A stretch of DNA of 64,000 nucleotides. Source: Mycolicibacterium alvei. GTDB taxonomy: Bacteria > Actinomycetota > Actinomycetes > Mycobacteriales > Mycobacteriaceae. Positions within the stretch are counted from its first letter, which is position 1, and the number at the start of each line of letters is the position of its first letter. The stretch spans positions 4,898,001-4,962,000 of the forward strand of contig NZ_AP022565.1 of the NCBI RefSeq assembly GCF_010727325.1, in the 5' to 3' direction. Under the pieces are notes generated by a model that saw only the letters and a list, made by a program, of their open reading frames with translations, was not told the origin of the DNA and did no database searches. The position numbers were made by a program, and so were the translations under genes. Positions 9,976 through 19,196 of this stretch are shown piece after piece.

Positions 9976-11544
9976 TCAAATCTCGATGAGCGGTAATGCC
10001 CGACCTACCGACAGGGACAACCGTTGACGTCCCAGCGCGGGCCAGGCCTGCACGGCGCAGAACGGCGCGCACTGGTGTTGGGCTGGTTCCGACTGCCCCG
10101 AGCGGGTGCCGACGTGTACACAGCACTGGGTCAGCCGCTCCTCGATCATCGTGGACATGTCCATGAACGGCTTGACGGTCAGCCGCACCACGCGCTCGCC
10201 GAGCAATCTGCGGATCTTGCGGCGACGGCCCGGCAGGGCCGAGGACGCCAGCGTCAACAATGTCCCCATTCCCAGGTCGCAGCTCTCACAGATGGCGCGC
10301 CAGACGTCGCCGATCTGAGGATGCGAAAGCGACGACTGCTCGGAGAGCAGTCCGAGCAGTGACTCCTGCACCGCCATGCGAAGTTGGCGGGGGATCTCCG
10401 CGTCGGCGATCCGGTTGGAGACCAGGCCCAGTTTGTCCTTGAGGCTTTCGGTACCGATGAGCGATACCAGGGAGCGCCACTGGTCGCTGTCGTCCCGGAC
10501 CAGGTAGCCGACCGAACAGCAGTGCGGGTGCGAGCAGGGCAGTGCGGTCAGGTCACGCCAGGTGACGGCGCCGCCGGTTTGCGGGCCCAGCCGCTTGAGC
10601 ACCCCGGTGTGGGTGAGCCGGTTCATCGGGTCGATCGCCCCCGAGCGTCCGGAGCCGAACTGCGGTTGGATGGTGAGCCCGCCGACGTAGGGAGTCTCCA
10701 GGGCGAGCCGGACCATGTCGCCGATCTCGTCGTCGTTGACGCCCAGTGCGGTCGTCATCACCAGGGTGGTGAAGATCTCGCGCTCGGAGAGTCGCTGGAG
10801 GGCTTGGCTTTTGACCCTCCGCAGATCGCCGCCGCGGTGGTGACGGTGCGCCTGTTCGGACAGCCCGTCGTATTGCAGATAGACCTCGACGCGTTCCCGG
10901 TGTTCGGTCAGGAGATCGAGTAGGCCGTCGTCGGTGGCGATGCGGACCCCGTTGCTGTTGACCAGGATTCGGGTGATCGGGCGGGCGACCAGCTGATCGA
11001 GAAGTTCGGCCAGGTTCGGGTGCAGGGTGGGTTCGCCCCCGCTGAGCATCAGGACGTCGATACGGCCGTTCTCCCGGGCCAACCGCTGGTCGACGTTGGC
11101 CAGCACGTCGGCGGTCGGCACCACATGGCGCAAATCGGGAGAGCTGTCGGTGAAACAGGTCGGGCAGCGCAGGTTGCAGGTTTCGGCGATGTCCTGCAGC
11201 AGGATGCACGTGTGCTGGGTCTGCATCTCGGGCAGGCCGCGCAGGTAGGCAGAGGGAATCGGGTCGAAGTTCCCCGCGACGTCGGGGATGTGGGCCTTGG
11301 TCGGGGCGGTCCACTCCTCCAGATAGGACAGGATCTCGGGATCCTCGTCATAGAGCGTGCTCACCAGTCCGTGTGTGCGGCAGCCGCGTTCGAGCCAGAT
11401 CCGGCCCTCGCGCTCGACCAGGATGCCGGCCAGGCGCGCGACGTCGGCGAGCGGTCGCTCGGGTGCGTCGTCGTGGCATCGGGGGCAGAACGCGGTGACG
11501 TACCGGTGCAACCGGTCGCCGCGCAACCCCATTCCGGTGCTCAC
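9976..11544 (-). CDS. Radical SAM protein related to the archaeal tetraether-synthase (Tes/MJ0619) type
   Basis: The 522-residue protein from a GTG at 11544 overlaps the previous gene in GTGA. The N-terminus has a Cys-rich module (FCPRCHDD ... RGCRTHG, residues about 15-65). The radical SAM cluster motif is CNLRCPTC (Cx3Cx2C, about residue 130), and LMLSGGEPTLHP is the SAM-binding GGE motif. The C-terminal part has further Cys (PCSHPHCCSVGY, CESCD, QCCVHV ... CAPFC), consistent with extra Fe-S clusters. This layout is that of MJ0619-type enzymes that couple lipid tails in archaea; homologues in bacteria have been linked to membrane-spanning lipids. Substrate here is unknown. Confidence 0.8.
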   Translation of the reverse strand: MSTGMGLRGDRLHRYVTAFCPRCHDDAPERPLADVARLAGILVEREGRIWLERGCRTHGLVSTLYDEDPEILSYLEEWTAPTKAHIPDVAGNFDPIPSAYLRGLPEMQTQHTCILLQDIAETCNLRCPTCFTDSSPDLRHVVPTADVLANVDQRLARENGRIDVLMLSGGEPTLHPNLAELLDQLVARPITRILVNSNGVRIATDDGLLDLLTEHRERVEVYLQYDGLSEQAHRHHRGGDLRRVKSQALQRLSEREIFTTLVMTTALGVNDDEIGDMVRLALETPYVGGLTIQPQFGSGRSGAIDPMNRLTHTGVLKRLGPQTGGAVTWRDLTALPCSHPHCCSVGYLVRDDSDQWRSLVSLIGTESLKDKLGLVSNRIADAEIPRQLRMAVQESLLGLLSEQSSLSHPQIGDVWRAICESCDLGMGTLLTLASSALPGRRRKIRRLLGERVVRLTVKPFMDMSTMIEERLTQCCVHVGTRSGQSEPAQHQCAPFCAVQAWPALGRQRLSLSVGRALPLIEI

Positions 11545-11957
11545 AGGTTGTACACCACGGGGTTGATGCCGGTGCACAGTCCGGCGGAGAACAGCGAGAC
11601 CAGGGCCCAGCCGACCATCAGCCCGATACCAAGGCCCTTGGCCGTAGGGCTTTTCGACAACAACAGCAAGGTGCCACCGCCGAAGGCGATGACGGCCAAC
11701 AGCACCGCGGTGCCGGCCAGGACGAGACTGGCGTCGTGTCGACTGTTGCCCTCTGCCGCGGCGGCGAGAAAACCGAGGAATCCGATCACCAGGTTGAGTG
11801 CAGCGTAGATGAACGGGCCCAGGATCACCATGGGCACCGAAATGCGGCGCGGCGGTTGCGCGGGCGGGTACTGGTAGGCGGGATAGAAAGGGGGCGGAGG
11901 TGGGGGACTGAACCCGTACGGAGGCGTGTCGTCGGATGGGCCGGGCGGTGTCGTCAA
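11541..11957 (-). CDS. Small membrane protein with Pro-rich N-terminus
   Basis: The 138-residue protein is read from TTG 11957, which overlaps the stop of the Lgt-like gene in TTGA. Residues 1-40 are Pro/Tyr-rich (PPYGFSPPPPPPFYPAYQYP); the rest has about three membrane helices (MVILGPFIYAALNLVIGFLGFLA, LVLAGTAVLLAVIAFGGGTLLLL, GLGIGLMVGWALVSLFSAG). No family is recognised with certainty. It sits between the Lgt-like gene and the radical SAM gene, both joined by 4-bp overlaps, so it probably works with them. Confidence 0.8.
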   Translation of the reverse strand: MTTPPGPSDDTPPYGFSPPPPPPFYPAYQYPPAQPPRRISVPMVILGPFIYAALNLVIGFLGFLAAAAEGNSRHDASLVLAGTAVLLAVIAFGGGTLLLLSKSPTAKGLGIGLMVGWALVSLFSAGLCTGINPVVYNL

Positions 11958-12739
11958 GCGGGCACCTCCTGAGTGTTGGCTGGGCTGCGATAGTACCCAC
12001 GGCGGTAGCCGTACCACAGCCGAAACCCCAGGATCAGCAGCGATGGCAGTAGGAACCATTGCGGGCGGGTCAGATCCAGCCACACGGTCTCGTTGGCCCG
12101 GACGAACTCGACGAGGAAACGGAACATCGCATAGCCCGCGACGTAGAGCACGAACAGCTCACCGGGCCGGACGATCCGGGGACGCAGCCACAGCAGTACG
12201 GCGAATGCGGTGAGCTGGAAGGCGATCTCGTACAGAAACGACGGGTGCATCGCGACTCCGGCCAGACACCCCGGACATTCGGGGGTATCGGCCGGGGCGT
12301 GAATCCCCCACGGCAGGGTGGTGGGCCGTCCGGGGGCTTCGGTGAGGTAACAGCCGATGCGGCCGATCGCCATGCCGAGCGCGACCGCGGGTGCGAACAG
12401 GTCACCGGTCTTGCCCCGGTAACCGCCCAGGCGTTTGGCGATCAGCACCCCGAGATAGGCGCCGAGCAGCCCGCCGATGATGCTGCGCGAGCCGAACTGC
12501 CAGGCCTGCGCCAGGCTCGGATTGGCGCTGAAGTCCAGGTGCCGTATCCACCCGGTCAGCCTCATGCCGATGGCGCCACCGATCAACGCCCCGGCCGCAG
12601 CGACCACGGACTGCTCGTTGACCGCGCCACGCCGGCGGGCCTCGGCGAGGAACACCAGCAACGCGGCGAACACCCCGAGTGCCACGAACAGGTTGTGCAC
12701 CCCGACGTTGAGAGGTCCCAGGTGCCACTGCGTAGTCAC
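11954..12739 (-). CDS. Lgt-like prolipoprotein diacylglyceryl transferase paralogue
   Basis: The 261-residue polytopic membrane protein starts at GTG 12739. It shows the Lgt fold: GIGxxGRIGCYLTEAPGR in place of the usual GRIGNFINGExxGR, and the conserved C-terminal FRFLVEFVRANE. However, the loop that normally holds the catalytic His (HGG) reads GSRSIIGGLLGAY, and the Asn after GRIG is Cys. So it may be a divergent transferase rather than the housekeeping Lgt, which in mycobacteria lies elsewhere near the trp genes. It sits in an operon with a ZIP transporter and a radical SAM enzyme. Confidence 0.8.
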   Translation of the reverse strand: MTTQWHLGPLNVGVHNLFVALGVFAALLVFLAEARRRGAVNEQSVVAAAGALIGGAIGMRLTGWIRHLDFSANPSLAQAWQFGSRSIIGGLLGAYLGVLIAKRLGGYRGKTGDLFAPAVALGMAIGRIGCYLTEAPGRPTTLPWGIHAPADTPECPGCLAGVAMHPSFLYEIAFQLTAFAVLLWLRPRIVRPGELFVLYVAGYAMFRFLVEFVRANETVWLDLTRPQWFLLPSLLILGFRLWYGYRRGYYRSPANTQEVPA

Positions 12740-12756
12740 CCGCTGAACGTAACCCG

Positions 12757-13461
12757 TCAGCCGGCCAGTGACAGCCCCGCGGCCACGGCAAATCCCAGCA
12801 CGGCCGCCAGTCCGGCGATCTCCCGGGCTTTCTCGGTGGCCTCGGGGATCATCGAGCCCACCAACATGACCAGCAGTGCTCCGGCGGCGAAACCATTGAT
12901 CCCGCCCTGCAATTGGGCACCGGCGACATCCTGCAGCTGATAGCCACCCACGGTGGCCAGCGCGCAGAGTGCGGCGATCACCGCCCACCCGCCCACGATG
13001 CGGCCGGCCGGCTCACCGGCTGATCGCATGTCGCTTGCTGATCCGATGGCCTCGGGCAGGTTGGAGACGAAGATGGACACCACCAGCGCCAGGCTGACGC
13101 CGGCGCCGGTCGCGATGCCGATGCCGAGTGCGGCCTGTTCGGGAATGCCGTCGAGCAGGGCGCCGAGGAGCAGGGGTGGCCCGGCGGTCTGAGTTCCCTT
13201 GCGGCCCATCCGATCTACGGCCTTGTCCGCGAGATAGAACACCACGGCCCCGATGGCCAGGCCGAGTGCGACGGCCCACGCGCCGCTGGCCCGGAAGCCT
13301 TCCTCGGCGAGCTCGAAGGAGATGCTGGAGATGAGTGCACCGGCGCCGAAGCCGAGGACGAGGCCGACGAGGCGTTGATTCCAGTTTCGGATTACCCCGG
13401 CGACCGCACCGATCAGCAATGAGGATGCGGCGACCAGGCCCCAGACCAGCGCGGTGAGCAC
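12757..13461 (-). CDS. ZIP family metal transporter
   Basis: The 234-residue protein has about seven to eight hydrophobic helices. The ZIP metal-site helices are recognisable as SNLPEAIGSASDMRSAG (a variant of HNxPEG) and LLGALLDGIPEQAALGIGIA. ZIP proteins import divalent metals such as zinc or iron. The first metal His is replaced by Ser, so specificity is uncertain. It is the first gene of the run that continues 17 nt later with the Lgt-like gene. Confidence 0.83.
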   Translation of the reverse strand: MLTALVWGLVAASSLLIGAVAGVIRNWNQRLVGLVLGFGAGALISSISFELAEEGFRASGAWAVALGLAIGAVVFYLADKAVDRMGRKGTQTAGPPLLLGALLDGIPEQAALGIGIATGAGVSLALVVSIFVSNLPEAIGSASDMRSAGEPAGRIVGGWAVIAALCALATVGGYQLQDVAGAQLQGGINGFAAGALLVMLVGSMIPEATEKAREIAGLAAVLGFAVAAGLSLAG

Positions 13462-13646
13462 AGCCGCAGCATAGGCCGACGGAGGCTCAGCGCGGGGGAA
13501 GTAGAAGTGACGATAGGTGCGACGAAGCGCGAAATCGCACGGTCGATCGGTGCGATCGATGGTTTACGGCCCGTTGTTCAGGGCGGTATGGCGGGTGCTG
13601 ATGGTGACCTGTCGCTGGTTGTCCGGGCGACAGGTCACCGACGGCG

Positions 13647-13745
13647 TCAGCGCCGCGCGTTGCAGTTCGGGGGGTTTCCGCAGTGGTGGCCACCGTCGCA
13701 GGCATTACAGCGACAGGTGCAGGATCCCTTGGTTGCCATGCGCAT
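13647..13745 (-). CDS. 32-residue Cys-rich metallothionein-like peptide
   Basis: This small gene has a GAGGAG ribosome site 10 nt before ATG 13745; a second ATG follows two codons later at 13739. The peptide contains GSCTCRCNACDGGHHCGNPP and ends NCNARR, so it has six Cys and two adjacent His in 32 residues. The CxCxCxxC spacing is typical of metal-thiolate clusters. It stands alone between the ZIP operon and the acyl-CoA synthetase. It does not closely resemble the copper metallothionein MymT, but a metal-buffering role is the natural guess. Confidence 0.7.
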   Translation of the reverse strand: MRMATKGSCTCRCNACDGGHHCGNPPNCNARR

Positions 13746-13958
13746 CGTCGTTCAACTCCTCACTGTTCGGGTGCTGTCGGCGAGCCGGCAGCAAACTCCC
13801 GAGTTGGGTCGGACATCAACATATAACGACTTCACAATAGTTCGGCCCACCGTGAAAACAAAGGATTCCGGAAACGGCGGGCCCTTTTTGCGCGAGGGTT
13901 GTTTCGGGTGCCGATTCTGCCGTCATCGGTGCGTGAAACCCCTTTGGCTGTGCCGGTT

Positions 13959-15827
13959 TCAGGGGCGCAGGACGTCCTTGATCGCGTCGAGCACGGCGGG
14001 ATCCTCGATGGTGGACGGGACCGGCTCGTCGAGTCCGTCGGCGATACCGCGCATGGTCTTGCGCAAGATCTTGCCCGAGCGGGTCTTCGGCAACGCCGCC
14101 ACGACGTCGACCTTCTTGAAAACCGCTACCGCACCGATATTCTCCCGCACCCGCGTCACCAGCTCCTCGGCGATCTTGTCGCCCGTGGCCCCGGACTTGA
14201 GCACCACGAAGCCTCGCGGCACCTGACCCTTGAGTTCGTCGGCGACGCCGATCACCGCGCATTCGGCCACGGACGGGTGGTCGGCCAGCACGGCCTCGAT
14301 CGACCCGGTGGACAGCCGGTGCCCGGCAACATTGATCACGTCGTCGGTGCGGCCCATCACGAACAGGTAGTCGTCGGAGTCCAGGTAGCCGCCGTCGCCG
14401 GTGAGGTAATACCCGGTGAATGCCGACAGGTACGACGCCACGTAACGATGGTCGTCGCCCCACAGCGTTGGCAGCGTGCCTGGCGGAAGCGGCAGCTTGA
14501 TGCAGATGGCGCCCTCCTCGCCGGGGTCGCACAGGGTGCCGTCCGACTGCAGGATCTGTACGTCGTAGCCGGGCATCGGCACCGTCGCCGAACCCGGTTT
14601 GATCGGCAGCACTTCCAGCCCCATCGGATTGGCGGCGATGGGCCAGCCCGTTTCGGTCTGCCACCAGTTGTCGACGATCGGGATGCCGAGCTTGCTCGCG
14701 GCCCACTGGTAGGTGTCGGGGTCGAGGCGCTCGCCGGCCTGGAACAGATACTTCAAGCCGGACAGATCGTAGTTGCCGATCTGGGTGCCTTCGGGGTCTT
14801 CCTTCTTGATCGCGCGGATCGCGGTCGGGGCGGTGAACAGCGCCTTGACGCCGTACTCGGCGGCTACCCGCCAGAATGCGCCGGCATCGGGGGTGCCGAT
14901 CGGTTTACCTTCGTAGAGAACGGTTGTCGCGCCCAGGAGCAGGGGGGCGTAGACGATGTAGGAGTGCCCGACGACCCAGCCGACATCGGAGGCCGCCCAG
15001 AACACGTCGCCGGGTGCCACGTCGTAGATGTGGCGCATGCTCCACAGCAGGGCCACCGCGTGCCCGCCGTTGTCACGGACGATGCCCTTGGGTTTGCCGG
15101 TGGTGCCCGAGGTGTGCAGCACGTACAACGGGTCGGTGGCGGCCACCGGCACCGGATCAGCCGGTTGGGCGGCGGCCACCAACTGCTGCCAGTCGTGATC
15201 CCGCCCGTCGACCAATCCGCAGGGACTCTGCTCGCGCTCCAGGACGACGCAGGCCCTGGGCTTGTGCTCGGCGATGTCGAGCGCCGCATCCAGCATCGGC
15301 TTGTACTCGATGATGCGGGTGGGTTCGATACCGCAGGATGCGCTCACCACGACCACGGGGCGGGCGTCGTCGATGCGGGTGGCCAACTCGTGCGCGGCGA
15401 ACCCACCGAACACCACCGAGTGCACCGCGCCGAGCCGGGCGCAGGCCAGCATCGCGATGACGGCCTCGGGGATCATCGGCATGTAGATCACGACGAGATC
15501 GCCCTTGTTCACCCCGAGCCCGCGTAGGGCGCCGGCGAACTGGGCGGTGGCGTCGCGCAACTCGCGGTAGGTGTAGGTGGCCTTGGTGCCGGTGACGGGG
15601 GAGTCGTAGATCAGTGCGGCCTGATCGCCGCGTTCGGCGACGTGGCGGTCCAGGGCGTTGGCGCACGTATTGAGCTCAGCGTCGGGGAACCAGCGGTAGA
15701 ACGGCGGCCTGGAGTCGTCGAGTATGCGCTGGGGCTCGGAGGTCCAGGTCACCGCCTTGGCGGCGTCGGCCCAGAACGTGGCCGGATCGTCGAGGCTGGC
15801 GTCAAACAGGGCGCGGTAACCGGACAT
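13959..15827 (-). CDS. Propionyl/acetyl-CoA synthetase (AMP-forming, PrpE type)
   Basis: The 622-residue ANL-superfamily enzyme activates a short carboxylic acid with ATP and CoA. Motifs seen: phosphate loop VLHTSGTTGKPKGIV (about 240-254), VDNWWQTETGWPI, GYYLTGDGGYLDSDDY, GRTDDVINVAGHRLSTGSIE, and the C-terminal PKTRSGKILRKTMR with the Lys that is acetylated in this family. Overall it looks nearer to propionyl-CoA synthetase PrpE/ACSS3 than to classical Acs, which is why no symbol is given. It lies 117 nt after kdpE on the same strand but is probably a separate unit. Confidence 0.9.
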   Translation of the reverse strand: MSGYRALFDASLDDPATFWADAAKAVTWTSEPQRILDDSRPPFYRWFPDAELNTCANALDRHVAERGDQAALIYDSPVTGTKATYTYRELRDATAQFAGALRGLGVNKGDLVVIYMPMIPEAVIAMLACARLGAVHSVVFGGFAAHELATRIDDARPVVVVSASCGIEPTRIIEYKPMLDAALDIAEHKPRACVVLEREQSPCGLVDGRDHDWQQLVAAAQPADPVPVAATDPLYVLHTSGTTGKPKGIVRDNGGHAVALLWSMRHIYDVAPGDVFWAASDVGWVVGHSYIVYAPLLLGATTVLYEGKPIGTPDAGAFWRVAAEYGVKALFTAPTAIRAIKKEDPEGTQIGNYDLSGLKYLFQAGERLDPDTYQWAASKLGIPIVDNWWQTETGWPIAANPMGLEVLPIKPGSATVPMPGYDVQILQSDGTLCDPGEEGAICIKLPLPPGTLPTLWGDDHRYVASYLSAFTGYYLTGDGGYLDSDDYLFVMGRTDDVINVAGHRLSTGSIEAVLADHPSVAECAVIGVADELKGQVPRGFVVLKSGATGDKIAEELVTRVRENIGAVAVFKKVDVVAALPKTRSGKILRKTMRGIADGLDEPVPSTIEDPAVLDAIKDVLRP

Positions 15828-15944
15828 ACCGGCACCGTAGCGTGTCCGGCCAGCCGAGATCGGTGATTTTCGCTGGTCGGTGGCCTGTCCGCGGCCGGTG
15901 GTAGCTCACGCGCGGTTATTGGTCGTCTGTTCGCCGAGGAATCG

Positions 15945-16646
15945 TCACTCCTGGAAGCGGTAGCCCATCCCCGCCTCGGTCAGCAGGTGCACCGGATGTG
16001 CCGGATCGTCCTCGAGCTTGCGGCGCAGTTGCGCCAGGTACACCCGCAGATAATGCGTCTCCTTGGCGTAGGCAGGCCCCCACACCTCTTTGAGCAGCTC
16101 CTCGCGGCCCACCAACTTGCCGCGGTTGCGCACCAGCATCTCCAGCATGCCCCACTCGGTGGGGGTCAGGTGTACCTCGTGGTTGTTCTTCGTCACCTTC
16201 TTAGCGGCGAGATCGACGGTGAACGAGGAGGTTTCGATGACCGGCTCATCGGTCTCGGAAGCTGCCGCTCCACGGCGCACCGCGGCGCGCAGCCGGGCCA
16301 GGAACTCATCCATGCCAAAGGGTTTGGTGACGTAGTCGTCGGCGCCGGCATCGAGGGCCTCAACCTTGTCCGATGAGTCGGTACGGGCCGAGAGCACGAT
16401 CACCGGTGCCGAGAGCCAGCCGCGAAGCCCGGCCAGCACCTCGATGCCCGACATGTCCGGCAGGCCGAGATCGAGCACGATCACGTCGGGCCGGTGATCG
16501 GCGGCGATGCGAAGTCCCTGTCCGCCGTTGGTGGCGGTGTCGACCTCGTAACCGCGCACCGACAGGTTGATCCGCAACGCGCGAAGGATCTGGGGTTCGT
16601 CGTCGATCACCAGGACCCGTGTCTTGGCGGAGTTGGTGGGTGTCAT
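15945..16646 (-). CDS. kdpE: KdpE response regulator
   Basis: The 233-residue OmpR-type regulator has a receiver domain with acidic pocket D15-D16 and phosphoacceptor D59 in VIVLDLGLPD. The C-terminal winged-helix DNA-binding domain has VHLTPTEWGMLEMLVRN and HYLRVYLAQLRRKLEDD. It should activate the kdp operon under potassium limitation or osmotic stress when phosphorylated by KdpD. It overlaps kdpD by 4 nt and ends the operon. Confidence 0.97.
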   Translation of the reverse strand: MTPTNSAKTRVLVIDDEPQILRALRINLSVRGYEVDTATNGGQGLRIAADHRPDVIVLDLGLPDMSGIEVLAGLRGWLSAPVIVLSARTDSSDKVEALDAGADDYVTKPFGMDEFLARLRAAVRRGAAASETDEPVIETSSFTVDLAAKKVTKNNHEVHLTPTEWGMLEMLVRNRGKLVGREELLKEVWGPAYAKETHYLRVYLAQLRRKLEDDPAHPVHLLTEAGMGYRFQE

Positions 16647-19177
16647 ACCGGTCCGTCTTTCGGTGCAGCAAGGTCGATTTCGACGGTGAGCCCACCGCCG
16701 GGGGTATCGGTCGCCGAGATGGTGCCGCCCATGGCTTCGACGAAGCCGCGCGCCACGGACAGGCCCAGACCGACACCGATGGTGGTGTTGTGATCGCCGA
16801 GTCGTTGAAACGGTGCGAAGAGTTGTTCCTCGGCGCCGCGCGGCATTCCGGGCCCTTCGTCGATCACCGCGATCAGTACCCGGTCGGCGACCTGTCCGGC
16901 GCTGACCCGGATGGGGCCACCGGGTGCATACCGCAGGGCGTTGTCGATCAGGTTGGCCAGCACCCGCTCCAACAGCCCGGCGTCGGCCATCGCAACCGCA
17001 TCGCCGACCTCGACCTTGACCCGGTCCAGGCCTTCGCGGGTGAATCCGGTGGTGCCCTTGCTGATTCCGAGCAACGCGCGTTGCGCGGTTTCCTCGAGAT
17101 ACACGCGGCGCAGCTCGGGGCGGACCACGCCGGCCGACAGTCGGGAGGAGTCCAGCAGGTTACCGACGAGCGCGGTGAGCGCATCGACGGATTCCTCGAT
17201 GGTGGCCAGCAACTCGGCGGTGTCCTCGGCCGAGAAATCGATGTCCTCGCTGCGCAGGCTCGAGGCCGCCGCCTTGGCCGCGGCCAACGGGGTGCGCAGG
17301 TCGTGGCTGACCGCCGACAGCAGTGACCGACGCAGTTCGTCGGCCTGCGCGATGGCCGCGGCCTTGCTCGCCTCTTCGGTGAGCTCGCGCTGCTTGACCA
17401 GTCCGGCAGCCTGTTTGGCGACCGCGCTGAGTACGCGGCGATCGCGGGCGGCGAGTTTCCGCCCGGCCATCAGCAGCCAGAACTCGTCGTCGCCGACTTC
17501 GATGGCGGTATCGGCGCTGTCCACCTCGGCACAGGGTTTCGGGCCGACACAGGCAACGATCTCCGCGGTGCCGCTCTGTTCCCGCAGCAGACTCACCGCG
17601 CGTTGCGAATAGGTTTCGCGGACGCGTTCCAACAGTGTGGTCAGATCGGCGCCGCGCAGCACCGACCCGGCGAACAGGGTCAGCAGTTCGGCTTCCTGTG
17701 AGGCCTTCCGGGCTTCGCGGGCCCGGCTGGCGGCGCCGTCGACCAATGCGGCGACCGCCACGGCGACCAGCAGCAGGACCACCACGGTGACTGCGCTGTC
17801 GGGTTCGGAGATGGTGAACGTGTGCCGCGGCGCCACCAGGAAGTAGTTCAACAGCAGACCGGACAGCAGGGCCGACAGCGCGGCGGGTGCCACCCCGCCG
17901 AGCAGCGCGACCACCAGCACACCGATGAAGAACAGGGCGCTCTCGCCGCTGACCCCGAGGGTCGGATCCAGCACCCCGACGATCAGCAGGCAGATCGCGG
18001 ACGGAACCACCAGGGCGGCAAGCCACGACACGATATGACGCTGTGGGGGCGAGGAGGTCGCCCAGCTGAACCCGCGACGGGCCTGCTCATGGGTCACCAT
18101 GTGGACGTCGATCTTGCCGGAGTGTTGCACCACCACGGCCCCGATGCCCTCGTCGAACATCCTGGCCCAGCGGGACCGCCTCGACGTGCCGAGCACCAAC
18201 TGGGTGGCATTGCGTTCGCGCGCGAAATCCAGGAGCGCCGTCGGGACGTCATCGCCGACGACGGTGTGCAGGGTGGCGCCCAGGCTCAAGGCCAGCTCCC
18301 GCACCTTGCCCATCTGGGGTGCCGAGACACCCGAGAGTCCGTCTCCGCGGACGACGTGCACCACCATCAGCTCGGCACTGGATTTCGAGGCGATTCGGGA
18401 TGCCCGGCGCACCAGGGTTTCCGATTCGGCACCGCCGGTGACGGCGACGACGACGCGTTCGCGGGCCTCCCACGTGTCGGTGATCTTGTTGTCGGCCCGG
18501 TACTTGGCCAGCGCGGCGTCGACCTGATCGGCCAACCACAGCAGCGCCAGCTCCCTTAGCGCGGTGAGGTTTCCGCGCCGGAAGTAGTTCGACAGTGCGG
18601 CATCGACACGCTCCGGTGCGTACACATTGCCGTGGGACAGCCTGCGGCGCAACGCCTCCGGAGTGATGTCCACTAGTTCGATCTGGTCGGCCGCCCGAAC
18701 GATGTCGTCGGGAACCTTTTCCTGCTGCTCGATTCCGGTGATCTGGGTGACCACGTCGTTGAGGCTGTCCAGATGCTGGACATTCACCGTCGTGATCACG
18801 GTGATCCCGGCGGCGAGCAGTTCCTCGACGTCCTGCCAGCGTTTGGGGTTCTTGCTGCCCGGGGTGTTGGTGTGGGCGAGTTCGTCGACCAACACCACCT
18901 GGGGGTTGCGGGCCAGCACCGCTGTGACGTCGAGTTCGGGGAAGCGGCCTCCCCGGTACTCGATGTAGCGCGGCGGGACGGCCTCGATGCCTTCGAGAAG
19001 CTCGGCGGTCTTCTTGCGCCCGTGCGTTTCGACCACCGCGGCCACCACGTCGGTGCCGCGTTCGAGCCGGCGGTGGGCCTCACCGAGCATCGCGTAGGTC
19101 TTGCCGACGCCAGGAGCCGCACCCAGGTATATGCGCAGCTCACCGCGTTTGGCGGGGCTCGACGCCGGCGTGCTCAC
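16643..19177 (-). CDS. kdpD: KdpD sensor histidine kinase
   Basis: The 844-residue protein has the KdpD N-terminal domain with Walker A GAAPGVGKTYAML (about 18-30) and VLVDELAHTNTPGSKN. A universal-stress-like domain (about 250-365) follows, then four membrane helices (about 395-495), a GAF-like region, the HisKA box SAVSHDLRTPLAA (His near 630) and the ATPase domain ending GVGLGLSVARGFVEAMGG. It senses potassium and turgor and phosphorylates KdpE. The start is GTG, 19 nt after kdpC. Confidence 0.97.
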   Translation of the reverse strand: MSTPASSPAKRGELRIYLGAAPGVGKTYAMLGEAHRRLERGTDVVAAVVETHGRKKTAELLEGIEAVPPRYIEYRGGRFPELDVTAVLARNPQVVLVDELAHTNTPGSKNPKRWQDVEELLAAGITVITTVNVQHLDSLNDVVTQITGIEQQEKVPDDIVRAADQIELVDITPEALRRRLSHGNVYAPERVDAALSNYFRRGNLTALRELALLWLADQVDAALAKYRADNKITDTWEARERVVVAVTGGAESETLVRRASRIASKSSAELMVVHVVRGDGLSGVSAPQMGKVRELALSLGATLHTVVGDDVPTALLDFARERNATQLVLGTSRRSRWARMFDEGIGAVVVQHSGKIDVHMVTHEQARRGFSWATSSPPQRHIVSWLAALVVPSAICLLIVGVLDPTLGVSGESALFFIGVLVVALLGGVAPAALSALLSGLLLNYFLVAPRHTFTISEPDSAVTVVVLLLVAVAVAALVDGAASRAREARKASQEAELLTLFAGSVLRGADLTTLLERVRETYSQRAVSLLREQSGTAEIVACVGPKPCAEVDSADTAIEVGDDEFWLLMAGRKLAARDRRVLSAVAKQAAGLVKQRELTEEASKAAAIAQADELRRSLLSAVSHDLRTPLAAAKAAASSLRSEDIDFSAEDTAELLATIEESVDALTALVGNLLDSSRLSAGVVRPELRRVYLEETAQRALLGISKGTTGFTREGLDRVKVEVGDAVAMADAGLLERVLANLIDNALRYAPGGPIRVSAGQVADRVLIAVIDEGPGMPRGAEEQLFAPFQRLGDHNTTIGVGLGLSVARGFVEAMGGTISATDTPGGGLTVEIDLAAPKDGPV

Positions 19178-19196
19178 AAGACCATCATCCTCGTGC

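Noticed and set aside
13487..13705. 72-residue minus-strand frame covering the Cys-rich peptide region
   Set aside because: It reads through in a different frame, is Ala/Arg/Pro-rich, and has no ribosome site; the 32-residue frame has a better site and a coherent Cys pattern.
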